Shown in pieces: positions 27,961 through 35,405 of a stretch of DNA of 64,000 bases (positions are counted from its first letter, which is position 1; every line of letters begins with the position of its first letter). The position numbers were made by a program, and so were the translations under genes. Location of the stretch: positions 8,040,001 to 8,104,000 of the forward strand of contig NZ_JASTWJ010000001.1 in the NCBI RefSeq assembly GCF_030499515.1. Reading direction: 5' to 3'. Origin of the DNA: Streptomyces sp. DT2A-34. Its GTDB lineage: Bacteria > Actinomycetota > Actinomycetes > Streptomycetales > Streptomycetaceae. Under the pieces are notes generated by a model, which saw only the letters and a list, made by a program, of their open reading frames with translations, searched no databases and was not told where the DNA came from.

Positions 27961-29157
27961 ATGACCTCGAACGACCTTCCCGCCCCCGGCGCCGGTGCCT
28001 CCGGCGGGCGTCGGCGTGCGTTGGGGCGAGGGCCGGGTGCGGCGCCTGTCGCTCCGCCGGTTCTTTCGCCTCCTGCGGAGGCGGAGAGCGAGTCGTCGCC
28101 TGAGGTTGAGACTTCGACCTCCGCCGGTGGGCCGTTGTGCCCACCCGTTCCTCACCCAGTGCCTGAAGGGCCTGGGGGGACCCCCAGCGGAACGCCTGCC
28201 CACAACGGCGGCGGCCGGCCCGAGATCGAGCCGCAAGCTGTCGAACCGGAAGACCCCGCGCCCGGCGAAGCCCAGGACGCCGGCGGAACCCAGGACGCCG
28301 GCGAAGCCCAGGATTCAGACGGAACCCAGCATCCCGGTGAGCCCGACGACGGAGTCTTCAAGGTCCGCCTCTCCAACTTCGAGGGCCCCTTCGATCTCCT
28401 CCTCCAGCTGATCTCCAAGCACAAGCTCGATGTCACCGAGGTCGCTCTGTCCAAGGTGACCGACGAGTTCATGGCGCACATCCGGGCGTTGGGCTCGGAC
28501 TGGGATCTCGACGAGACGACCGAGTTTCTCGTGGTCGCGGCCACCCTGCTCGACCTCAAGGCGGCTCGGCTGCTGCCGTCCGCCGAGGTGGAGGACGAGG
28601 CCGACCTCGCGCTGCTGGAGGCCAGGGACCTGCTGTTCGCGCGGCTGCTGCAGTACCGGGCGTACAAGCAGATCGCCGACATCTTCAGCCGACGGCTCGA
28701 CGACGAGGCGCGGCGCTATCCGCGGACCGTCGGGCTGGAGCCGCACCACGCCGAGCTGTTGCCCGAGGTCGTCATCAGCATCGGGGCGGAAGGATTCGCC
28801 AAGCTCGCGGTCAAGGCCATGCAGCCCAAGCCCAAGCCGCAGGTCTACGTCGATCACATTCACGCGCCGCTGGTGAGCGTGCAGGAGCAGGCCGGGATCG
28901 TCGTCGCGCGGCTGAAGGAGCTCGGCGAGGCCAGCTTCCGCGCCCTCGTCGAGGACACCGACGACACCCTCACCGTCGTAGCCCGGTTCCTGGCGCTGCT
29001 GGAGCTGTACCGGGAGAAGGCCGTGGCCCTCGACCAGGAGACCGCCCTCGGGGAACTCACCGTGCGGTGGACCGGTGGGGACGGGGACGAGACGCCGATG
29101 GTGACCGACGAGTTCGACCGGCCGCCCGAGCCGCCCAAGGAGGAGGAGAAGGCGTGA
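27961..29157 (+). CDS. scpA: Segregation and condensation protein A (kleisin subunit of SMC)
   Basis: The 398-residue protein is a kleisin that bridges the SMC heads with ScpB. The kleisin domain starts VFKVRLSNFEGPFDLLLQLISKHKLDV (near residue 132), followed by ATLLDLKAARLLPS and a C-terminal winged-helix region (EASFRALVEDTDDTLTVVARFLALLELYREKAVAL). The first 130 residues are a disordered Pro/Glu/Gly/Asp tail containing repeated GEAQDAGGTQDAGEAQDSDG-like units; most ScpA proteins are about 250 residues. It lies 18 bases after the RHH-like gene, and its stop overlaps scpB (GTGA). Confidence 0.93.
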   Translation: MTSNDLPAPGAGASGGRRRALGRGPGAAPVAPPVLSPPAEAESESSPEVETSTSAGGPLCPPVPHPVPEGPGGTPSGTPAHNGGGRPEIEPQAVEPEDPAPGEAQDAGGTQDAGEAQDSDGTQHPGEPDDGVFKVRLSNFEGPFDLLLQLISKHKLDVTEVALSKVTDEFMAHIRALGSDWDLDETTEFLVVAATLLDLKAARLLPSAEVEDEADLALLEARDLLFARLLQYRAYKQIADIFSRRLDDEARRYPRTVGLEPHHAELLPEVVISIGAEGFAKLAVKAMQPKPKPQVYVDHIHAPLVSVQEQAGIVVARLKELGEASFRALVEDTDDTLTVVARFLALLELYREKAVALDQETALGELTVRWTGGDGDETPMVTDEFDRPPEPPKEEEKA

Positions 29158-29807
29158 GTGAGGACACCAGCGAACTTCCGGCCGGGCTGCGCACGGTCGC
29201 CGACCTCGACCTCAAGCCCGCCCTGGAGGCGATGCTCATGGTCGTGGACGAGCCCGCGACCGAGGAGCGCCTCGCGAAGCTCCTGGAGCGGCCGCGCCGG
29301 CAGATCGCCGACGCCCTGCGGGAGCTGGCCGACGAGTACGCGGTGCAGGGGCGCGGCTTCGAGCTGCGGTTCGTCGCGGGCGGCTGGCGTTTCTACACCC
29401 GTCCCGAGTACGCGGCCGCCGTCGAGCGGCTGGTGCTGGACGGGCAGACGGCCCGCCTCACGCAGGCCGCCCTGGAGACGCTCGCGGTCGTCGCGTACCG
29501 CCAGCCGGTCAGCCGCAGCCGCGTCTCGGCGGTGCGCGGAGTGAACTGCGACGGTGTCATGCGCACCCTCCTTCAGCGCGGGCTGGTCGAGGAGGCGGGC
29601 ACGGAACCCGAAACAGGTGCGATCCTGTACAGGACGACGAACTACTTCCTGGAGCGGATGGGCCTGCGCGGCCTGGACGAGCTCCCGGAGCTCGCGCCCT
29701 TCCTCCCGGAGGCGGAGGCGATCGAGGCCGAGACACTGGAAGGAGTCCCGTCGTTCGATCCGGACGCTCCGGATTCCGAGGACGCAGACGACAAGACGGA
29801 ACTTTGA
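29154..29807 (+). CDS. scpB: Segregation and condensation protein B
   Basis: This 217-residue protein has two tandem winged-helix domains: KPALEAMLMVVDEPATEERLAKLL and RLTQAALETLAVVAYRQPVSRSRVSAVRGVNCDGVMRTLLQRGLV, the latter being the most conserved ScpB stretch. The dimeric partner stabilises ScpA on SMC. GTG 29154 overlaps the scpA stop, and the stop overlaps the rluB ATG (TGATG), so synthesis is tightly coupled. The C-terminal 30 residues are acidic. Confidence 0.93.
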   Translation: MSEDTSELPAGLRTVADLDLKPALEAMLMVVDEPATEERLAKLLERPRRQIADALRELADEYAVQGRGFELRFVAGGWRFYTRPEYAAAVERLVLDGQTARLTQAALETLAVVAYRQPVSRSRVSAVRGVNCDGVMRTLLQRGLVEEAGTEPETGAILYRTTNYFLERMGLRGLDELPELAPFLPEAEAIEAETLEGVPSFDPDAPDSEDADDKTEL

Positions 29808-30934
29808 TGCGAAGCAGCAGCGGCAGGAACAGCAGCGGAAACAACGGCGGGAGCCGTGGTGGCAACAGCGGCGGCCGCGGCGGGAGCAGCGGTGGCCGCG
29901 GTAACTACCGTGGCGCCGGTAACAACCGCGACGACAAGCCGGGCGGCCGGCCGAAGAAGCCGCGCCCGGAGGAGCGGCGCTACGACGTAGGCCCCGGCGC
30001 CACCCAGGACGGCCCGAAGTCGGGGCGCGGTGCCTCCGCGCGCGGCGGCGCCAAGGGCGGGCCCAAGCAGGGCCAGCAGCGCGGCACCGGCCGGGGCCGT
30101 TCGGCACCGGCGAGTTCCCGCGAGTACGACGCGCGCGCCGAGGAGCGCAACCGGGAGCGGTACGCGGGCAAGAAGGACGTCAAGCTGCCCAAGACCTTCC
30201 CGGGCGCCGAGCAGGAGGGCGAGCGCCTCCAGAAGGTGCTCGCGCGGGCCGGTTACGGCTCTCGGCGTGCCTGTGAGGAGCTCGTCGAGCAGGCGCGGGT
30301 CGAGGTCAACGGCGAGATCGTGCTGGAGCAGGGCAAGCGCGTCGACCCGGAGAAGGACGAGATCAAGGTCGACGGACTGACGGTCGCGACGCAGTCGTAC
30401 CAGTTCTTCTCGCTCAACAAGCCCGCCGGCGTCGTCTCGACGATGGAGGACCCCGAGGGCCGGCAGTGCCTCGGCGACTACGTCACCAACCGCGAGACCC
30501 GGCTCTTCCACGTCGGCCGGCTCGACACCGAGACCGAGGGCGTCATCCTGCTCACCAACCACGGCGAGCTGGCCCACCGCCTCACCCACCCCAAGTACGG
30601 GGTCCAGAAGACCTACCTCGCGGCCATCGTCGGCCCGATCCCGCGCGACCTGGGCAAGAAGCTCAAGGACGGCATCCAGCTGGAGGACGGTTACGCGCGC
30701 GCGGACCACTTCCGGGTCGTCGAGCAGACCGGCAAGAACTACCTGGTCGAGGTCACCCTGCACGAGGGCCGCAAGCACATCGTGCGCCGCATGCTGGCGG
30801 AGGCGGGCTTCCCCGTCGAGAAGCTGGTGCGCACCTCCTTCGGGCCGATCACCCTCGGCGACCAGAAGTCGGGCTGGCTGCGGCGGCTGTCGAACACCGA
30901 GGTCGGGATGCTGATGAAGGAAGTCGATCTGTAG
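29807..30934 (+). CDS. RluB/RsuA-family 23S rRNA pseudouridine synthase
   Basis: The 375-residue enzyme has a roughly 120-residue Gly/Arg/Ser-rich N-terminal tail (SGRNSSGNNGGSRGGNSGGR..., an RGG-like RNA-binding tail), an S4 domain (RLQKVLARAGYGSRRACEELVEQARVEVNG), and the catalytic domain with FHVGRLDTETEG (catalytic Asp) and HEGRKHIVRRML. Homologues convert a uridine in 23S rRNA helix 89/90. It is the last gene of the parA-scp operon and is followed by a hairpin. The RGG-like tail is common in Actinobacteria. Confidence 0.9.
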   Translation: MRSSSGRNSSGNNGGSRGGNSGGRGGSSGGRGNYRGAGNNRDDKPGGRPKKPRPEERRYDVGPGATQDGPKSGRGASARGGAKGGPKQGQQRGTGRGRSAPASSREYDARAEERNRERYAGKKDVKLPKTFPGAEQEGERLQKVLARAGYGSRRACEELVEQARVEVNGEIVLEQGKRVDPEKDEIKVDGLTVATQSYQFFSLNKPAGVVSTMEDPEGRQCLGDYVTNRETRLFHVGRLDTETEGVILLTNHGELAHRLTHPKYGVQKTYLAAIVGPIPRDLGKKLKDGIQLEDGYARADHFRVVEQTGKNYLVEVTLHEGRKHIVRRMLAEAGFPVEKLVRTSFGPITLGDQKSGWLRRLSNTEVGMLMKEVDL

Positions 30935-30961
30935 TCGCGAGTTCCGTACGCGTGCGTGCAG

Positions 30962-31001
30962 GCCGGTTCCGGGTTCTCCCGGGGCCGGCCGCTGTGTTTT
31001 G
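30962..31001 (+). terminator. Terminator of the parA-scpAB-rluB operon
   Basis: A 13-bp stem (30962-30974 with 30979-30991, two G-T wobbles), a 4-base loop, then GCTGTGTTTT. Confidence 0.75.
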
Positions 31002-31034
31002 GCCGAGGGTTGCGGCGGCGCTCCCGTCCGCATT

Positions 31035-31051
31035 ATAGTCGTAATGACTAT
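31035..31051. promoter_or_regulatory. Palindromic operator (NrtR-type) upstream of the Nudix regulator
   Basis: ATAGTC-GTAAT-GACTAT is a perfect 6-bp inverted repeat with a 5-base centre, in an AT-rich patch 36 bases before the start. NrtR regulators bind short AT-rich palindromes, often in their own promoter; autoregulation is inferred. Confidence 0.7.
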
Positions 31052-31086
31052 TAAGACTTCTGAGGCTGCTGAGGGGGTGGGTTCGC

Positions 31087-31803
31087 ATGGACTACGACAA
31101 GTACGCGCACGAACCCTTCGCCGTCACCGCCGACCTCGCCGTCCTCACCCTCCGCGACGGTGTCCTGCACGTCCTGCTCGTCGAGCGCGGGCAGGAGCCG
31201 TACAAGGGGCACTGGGCGCTGCCCGGCGGCTTCGTGCAGCCGGACGAGTCGGCGGAGACGGCCGCCCGGCGTGAACTCGCCGAGGAGACCGGCCTGTCGG
31301 ACGTCTCCGGGCTGCATCTGGAGCAGCTGCGCACCTACAGCGAGCCCGACCGCGACCCCCGGATGAGGGTCGTGACGGTCGCCTTCACCGCGCTGCTGCC
31401 CCACCCGCCCGAACCGCACGGCGGCAGCGACGCGGCGCAGGCGCGCTGGGTGCCGTACGACACGGCGGGGCCGCTCGCCTTCGACCACGACCGGATCCTG
31501 GCCGACGCCCATGAACGCGTCGGCGCCAAGCTCGAGTACACCTGTCTCGCCACCGCCTTCTGCCCTCCCGAGTTCACGCTCGGCGAGCTGCAACAGGTCT
31601 ACGAGACGGTGTGGGGCACCGCCCTCGACCGGCCCAACTTCCGCCGCAAGGTGCTCGCCACGCCGGGCTTCGTCGAACCCGTCCCCGGCGCCGCCCGGCT
31701 CACCGGCGGCCGCGGCAAACCGGCCGCCCTTTACCGCGCGGGCACCGCAACCGCGCTCCACCCACCCCTGCTGCGGCCCACCCCGGAAGGACGCCCCACA
31801 TGA
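31087..31803 (+). CDS. NrtR-type Nudix-domain transcriptional regulator
   Basis: This 238-residue protein combines a Nudix domain with a C-terminal winged helix. The Nudix box GGFVQPDESAETAARRELAEETGL (around 47-70) fits GX5EX7REUXEEXGU without change, so catalytic activity may be retained. The tail from about residue 145 (EFTLGELQQVYETVWGTALD...NFRRKVLATPGFVEP) is the NrtR DNA-binding winged helix. Known NrtRs sense ADP-ribose and repress NAD-related genes. The stop overlaps the downstream ADP-ribosylglycohydrolase start (ATGA). A palindrome at 31035 fits autoregulation. Whether it is an enzyme, a repressor or both is open. Confidence 0.88.
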   Translation: MDYDKYAHEPFAVTADLAVLTLRDGVLHVLLVERGQEPYKGHWALPGGFVQPDESAETAARRELAEETGLSDVSGLHLEQLRTYSEPDRDPRMRVVTVAFTALLPHPPEPHGGSDAAQARWVPYDTAGPLAFDHDRILADAHERVGAKLEYTCLATAFCPPEFTLGELQQVYETVWGTALDRPNFRRKVLATPGFVEPVPGAARLTGGRGKPAALYRAGTATALHPPLLRPTPEGRPT

Positions 31804-32822
31804 CCACGACCACCGTCCGCAAGCGCGCCGCCACCGGCTCTCTGCTCGGCCTCGCCCTCGGGGACGCGCTCGGCTTCCCGACCGAGTTCCACGACGTCCC
31901 GTCGATCCTCGCCAAGTGCGGGCCCTGGCGCGAGATGGAGCTGCCGACGCCGGCGATCGTCACCGACGACACCCAGATGACACTGGCGTTGGGGAAGGGG
32001 CTGCGCGCGGCGACGGATCTGGGTGTGCTCGGGCCCGAGGCGATGGTGGAGCCGGTGCGCGCGGAGTTCGTCGCGTGGAATCGCTCACCCGAGAACAACC
32101 GTGCCCCGGGCAACACCTGCCTCAGGGCCTGCGACCTGCTGGAGCGCCCGGACCGGCCCTGGCAGGACGCCAGCCAGATCAACTCCAAGGGCTGCGGCGC
32201 CAACATGCGCGTCGCGCCGATCGGCCTCGTCCCCGGCCTGAGTGACGAACAGCGTGCGGGCGCCGCCCAGTTGCAGTCCGCGCTCACTCACGGACATCCG
32301 ACCGCGCTCGCCGCGTCCGACCTGACCGCACACGCCGTACGGCTCCTCGCGCAGGGCGCCGAGCCGACCGGGCTGGTCGGGCTGCTGCGGTCGTACGCCT
32401 ACGAGAACCGCTCCCGCTACCACCAGCGCTGGCTCGGCGACCTGTGGGCCCGCAGCCAGGACCCCACCCCCGAGCACTTCATCGCGCGCGGCTGGGACGA
32501 GTGCCTGGAGATACTGGGCCGCCTCCAGGACGCGGTACGCACGGCCTCGCCCGAGACCGACCCGTGCCTGGCCACCGGCGCGGGCTGGATCGCCGAAGAG
32601 GCCTTCGCGACCGGGTTGTTGTGCTTCCTGATGTTCGTCGACGAGCCGCTGACGGCCCTGCGCCGGGCCGCCTGCACGTCCGGGGACTCGGACTCGATCG
32701 CGTGCCTGACGGGCGCGTTCGCGGGCGCCTGGCTCGGGGCCGACGCCTGGCCGACGGAGTGGGCGGACCGGATCGAGTACCGGGGGGATCTGCTGACCCT
32801 CGGAGCGCTCTGGGACGCTTGA
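31800..32822 (+). CDS. ADP-ribosylglycohydrolase family protein
   Basis: This 340-residue cytoplasmic protein belongs to the DraG/ARH3 fold. Diagnostic elements are GLALGDALGFPTEF (residues 17-30), the metal-binding VTDDTQM (56-62), a middle NRAPGNTCLRACDLL segment, and the C-terminal metal motif GDSDSIACLTGAFAGAWLG near residue 300. Substitution of the usual GNDTDT by GDSDSI keeps both aspartates. The family removes ADP-ribose from proteins, nucleic acids or small metabolites; the target here is unknown. The start overlaps the nrtR stop, and the next gene begins 4 bases after the stop, indicating one operon. Confidence 0.9.
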   Translation: MTTTTVRKRAATGSLLGLALGDALGFPTEFHDVPSILAKCGPWREMELPTPAIVTDDTQMTLALGKGLRAATDLGVLGPEAMVEPVRAEFVAWNRSPENNRAPGNTCLRACDLLERPDRPWQDASQINSKGCGANMRVAPIGLVPGLSDEQRAGAAQLQSALTHGHPTALAASDLTAHAVRLLAQGAEPTGLVGLLRSYAYENRSRYHQRWLGDLWARSQDPTPEHFIARGWDECLEILGRLQDAVRTASPETDPCLATGAGWIAEEAFATGLLCFLMFVDEPLTALRRAACTSGDSDSIACLTGAFAGAWLGADAWPTEWADRIEYRGDLLTLGALWDA

Positions 32823-32825
32823 CGG

Positions 32826-33581
32826 ATGATCGACGCCCTGGACATCGACATCGACCTCGCGCCCGTCGTCGCCGAACAGCCCGATCCGGTGCTGTTCGCG
32901 ACGGTCTCCGGCGCGCATCTCTACGGCTTCCCGTCGCGCGACTCGGACGTCGACCTGCGCGGTGTGCACCTGCTGCCGACCGCCGACCTCGTCGGGCTGC
33001 GCGAGCCGGACGAGACGCGGACACGGATGTGGGTGCGGGACGGCGTCGAGATGGACCTGGTCACGCACGACCTGCGCAAGTTCGTACGGCTGATGCTGCG
33101 CCGCAACGGCTATGTCCTGGAGCAGCTGCTCTCGCCGCTCGTCGTACACACCACGGACACTCACCGGGAGCTGGCCGAACTCGTGCCCGGTGTCCTCACC
33201 AGTCACCATGCCCATCACTACCGGGGGTTCGCCAACACGCAGTGGCGGCTGTTCGAGAAGACCGACGAACTCAAGCCGCTGCTCTACACCTTCAGGGTGC
33301 TGCTCACCGGCGTTCATCTGATGCGCAGCGGTGAGGTGCAGGCGCATCTGCCCACGTTGATCGGGGAGGTCGACGCACCCGCCTATCTGCCGGAGCTGAT
33401 CGCGGCGAAGGCCGAGCAGGAGCACGGGGCCGCCGATGTCGACCACGCGCGCGTGGCGGCCGACATCGAGCGGCTGCACAGTGTGCTGGACGAGGCGCAG
33501 ACCGCCTCAGCGCTGCCCGACGCCCCGAGCGCCTACGACGCCCTGCACGCCTTCGTCGTACGGAGCCGGCTGGAGGGCTGA
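32826..33581 (+). CDS. Pol-beta-superfamily nucleotidyltransferase (COG3541/RlaP-like), copy 1
   Basis: The 251-residue protein has the nucleotidyltransferase signature SGAHLYGFPSRDSDVDLRG (residues 28-46), with metal ligands in the DSDVD part, followed by a third acidic site in MDLVTHDLRKFVRLMLRRNGYVLEQL. This is the COG3541 (YcgL-like) family, termed RlaP in comparative studies that link it to RNA repair. An attached helical region follows (LKPLLYTFRVLLTGVHLMRSGEV). It is the third gene of the nrtR operon. Its 3' end overlaps by 75 bp the convergent second paralogue. The substrate is unproven. Confidence 0.85.
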   Translation: MIDALDIDIDLAPVVAEQPDPVLFATVSGAHLYGFPSRDSDVDLRGVHLLPTADLVGLREPDETRTRMWVRDGVEMDLVTHDLRKFVRLMLRRNGYVLEQLLSPLVVHTTDTHRELAELVPGVLTSHHAHHYRGFANTQWRLFEKTDELKPLLYTFRVLLTGVHLMRSGEVQAHLPTLIGEVDAPAYLPELIAAKAEQEHGAADVDHARVAADIERLHSVLDEAQTASALPDAPSAYDALHAFVVRSRLEG

Positions 33582-34250
33582 GGTGCGGCGGACCCGTATC
33601 AGGAAGTCCTCCACCCGGCGGTGGTCCGGCTCGGTCGGGAGCGGGCTGCGGTGGGAGGCCGCCTCGGCCTCGCTCGCCAGTCGGGTCATCCAGGACTCGA
33701 CCTCCGGCCAGGGGACCTCGCCGCGCTTGACCGCGAGCAGCGGCTCGCGCCGGTCGCCCACGTCGATCGTGAGGTGGCCGGTGCGGAGCAGGTCGCGGGC
33801 GCTGATCAGGAGGCGGGTCAGGTGCATCGCGTGCTTCCAGCGCGGGGCACCGTGTGCGCGGACGTCCGCCTCCAGCTTCTTGCGCTGACCCAGCGCGTAG
33901 CGCGTGAACGTCTCGAAGGCATGGCGGGACAGGAACGCCTCGCGCAGGGCCAGCAGCTCGCGGCCGATGTCGTCGGCGTACTCCACGAGCGGGGAGTGCA
34001 GGCACTCCAGGATGTTCGGGTTGGCGCGCAGGGCCAGCTCGCAGAAGCGTTCCAACTCCCAGCTGAACTGCTCCTCCAGCGGGCCTTCTACATGCGTCGG
34101 CGGCTTGTCGAAGCGCCAGAAGAGCGGGGTGGGCGCGAGGAACACGCCCCGGCGGTCGGTGTCGCTTCCGTCCGTCGCCAGACCGAAGGCGCGCGAGCCC
34201 ATGACGCAGGCGTAGATCGTGTGGTCGCGTACCAGGGTCTCGGGGTGCAT
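33507..34250 (-). CDS. Pol-beta-superfamily nucleotidyltransferase (COG3541/RlaP-like), copy 2
   Basis: The 247-residue protein has GSRAFGLATDGSDTDRRG (18-35), where Asp30 and Asp32 are the expected metal ligands, and a matching downstream pattern (FCELALRANPNILECLHSP; KHAMHLTRLLISARDLL). It is a clear but divergent relative of the plus-strand copy. ATG 34250 is chosen because homology begins there. Its 3' end overlaps the other copy by 75 bp, so the last 25 or so residues of both are constrained by the same DNA. It is convergent with the nrtR operon and precedes nothing obvious on its own strand except the Rieske gene behind it. Confidence 0.82.
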   Translation of the reverse strand: MHPETLVRDHTIYACVMGSRAFGLATDGSDTDRRGVFLAPTPLFWRFDKPPTHVEGPLEEQFSWELERFCELALRANPNILECLHSPLVEYADDIGRELLALREAFLSRHAFETFTRYALGQRKKLEADVRAHGAPRWKHAMHLTRLLISARDLLRTGHLTIDVGDRREPLLAVKRGEVPWPEVESWMTRLASEAEAASHRSPLPTEPDHRRVEDFLIRVRRTSALQPAPYDEGVQGVVGARGVGQR

Positions 34251-34272
34251 GCCCCGGAGCGTACGGGGCGGA

Positions 34273-34683
34273 TCACACCAGGCGGATCGAATTTCCCTCC
34301 ACGGTGATCTTCTTCTCGGGCAGCGGCTTCGTCGCCGGAGGGTTGGCCACCGAGCCGTCCGTGATGTTGAACTTGCTGCCGTGGCAGGGGCAGTTGATCG
34401 TGCCGTCAGAGACACTGCCGACCGTGCACCGCTGATGCGTGCAGATCGCGGAGAACGCCTTGAACTCGCCGGACTTCGGCTGGGTCACCACCACCTTCTC
34501 GTCCTTGAGGATCGTGCCGCCGCCCACCGGGACGTCGGCCGTGGTGGTCAGCTCCTCGCCGGGGGAGAGGCTCGGGGCCGAGCTGCCTTTGTCGTCGGAA
34601 TCGCCGCAGGCCGCGACGAGTGCCGCCGCGCCTGTCGCGCCTGCCGTGATGAGGATGGTGCGGCGCGTCGGACGGTTGCTCAT
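34273..34683 (-). CDS. Tat-type Rieske [2Fe-2S] lipoprotein
   Basis: The 136-residue protein has a twin-arginine signal (RPTRRTILITAGATGAAAL) ending in a lipobox-like LVAAC, a Ser/Asp linker, and a small Rieske domain with both cluster motifs: CTHQRC and CPCHGSKF. It should be exported folded and anchored outside the membrane, carrying electrons. A membrane-protein reading frame immediately upstream overlaps its ATG (ATGA) but is 5'-truncated. Known Streptomyces pairs couple such Rieske proteins with a DUF6529-type membrane protein, so this one appears to have lost its partner. Its redox role is unknown. Confidence 0.88.
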   Translation of the reverse strand: MSNRPTRRTILITAGATGAAALVAACGDSDDKGSSAPSLSPGEELTTTADVPVGGGTILKDEKVVVTQPKSGEFKAFSAICTHQRCTVGSVSDGTINCPCHGSKFNITDGSVANPPATKPLPEKKITVEGNSIRLV

Positions 34684-34892
34684 GTCGTCACTCCGAAAGT
34701 GCGGAAGAACCTGAGGGCGGAGGTCAGCCGGATGATCGGGAGAGCGGTGAGGATCAGCCCGCCGACGATCGGCAGCAGCCGGCCGGGAAGTCGCTCCGAG
34801 CGGAGCAACAGCATCTTTGCACTGAAAGCATCGAAGAAGAAGCAACCCAGGAGGTAGTGCCAGAAAACGTGTGTTTCGTGCGTCTGGTGGAC
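34680..34892 (-). pseudogene. 5'-truncated remnant of a DUF6529-like membrane protein
   Basis: An uninterrupted 70-codon stretch ends in a TGA overlapping the Rieske ATG. It reads WHYLLGCFFFDAFSAKMLLL, then RSERLPGRLLPIVGGLIL and LTSALRFF, the C-terminal two helices typical of DUF6529-type proteins. No start codon or homologous N-terminal part is found upstream; the region continues into the aroH promoter. The full family is roughly 170-200 residues. The coupling overlap survives, which argues that the gene was once intact. The family assignment rests on motif memory. Confidence 0.6.
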
Positions 34893-35042
34893 GAGCCGGG
34901 ATGCACGGGTGGAAGTGGCCCCAAGTCGACTTCGGGCGCCTGTCGGTGTCTCAGCGGGCGGGCGACATGCGTCTGCCGCAGCCGGGCTGACTAGGCTGGA
35001 CCGGCGAAAGAGCCGATCCGTACAGCAGCAAGGAGCCAAGCC

Positions 35043-35405
35043 GTGGCGGTACGAGCGGTCCGGGGGGCCGTCCAACTGGAGCGGGACGAGGCCGTCCACA
35101 TGGACGAGCAGGTCGGGGCCCTGCTCACCGCGATTCTGGAGCGCAACGGCCTGAGCCCGGACGATCTGATCAGCATCTGGTTCACGGCCACGCCCGACCT
35201 GCACAGCGACTTCCCGGCGGCCGCCGCCCGCAAGCTCGGCATCGTCGACGTGCCGCTGATCTGCGCCCAGGAGCTGGACATCGCCGGCGCCATGCCCCGG
35301 GTCGTGCGCGTCCTGGCGCACATCGAGTCCGACAAGCCCCGCGCCGACATCGCGCACGTCTACCTCGGCGCCGCGGCCGCCCTGCGCAAGGACATCGCCC
35401 AGTGA
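35043..35405 (+). CDS. aroH: Monofunctional chorismate mutase (AroH type)
   Basis: The 120-residue enzyme converts chorismate to prephenate for Phe/Tyr synthesis. It has the AroH-fold signatures: VRAVRGAVQLERDEAVHMDEQV, with the substrate Arg7 region, then TATPDLHSDFPAAAARKLG and an R-V-L-A-H trimer-contact region. Length matches the B. subtilis-like class. AAGGAG lies 8 bases before GTG 35043. Its stop overlaps the tyrA GTG (GTGA), so prephenate passes to the next enzyme from coupled genes. Confidence 0.92.
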   Translation: MAVRAVRGAVQLERDEAVHMDEQVGALLTAILERNGLSPDDLISIWFTATPDLHSDFPAAAARKLGIVDVPLICAQELDIAGAMPRVVRVLAHIESDKPRADIAHVYLGAAAALRKDIAQ

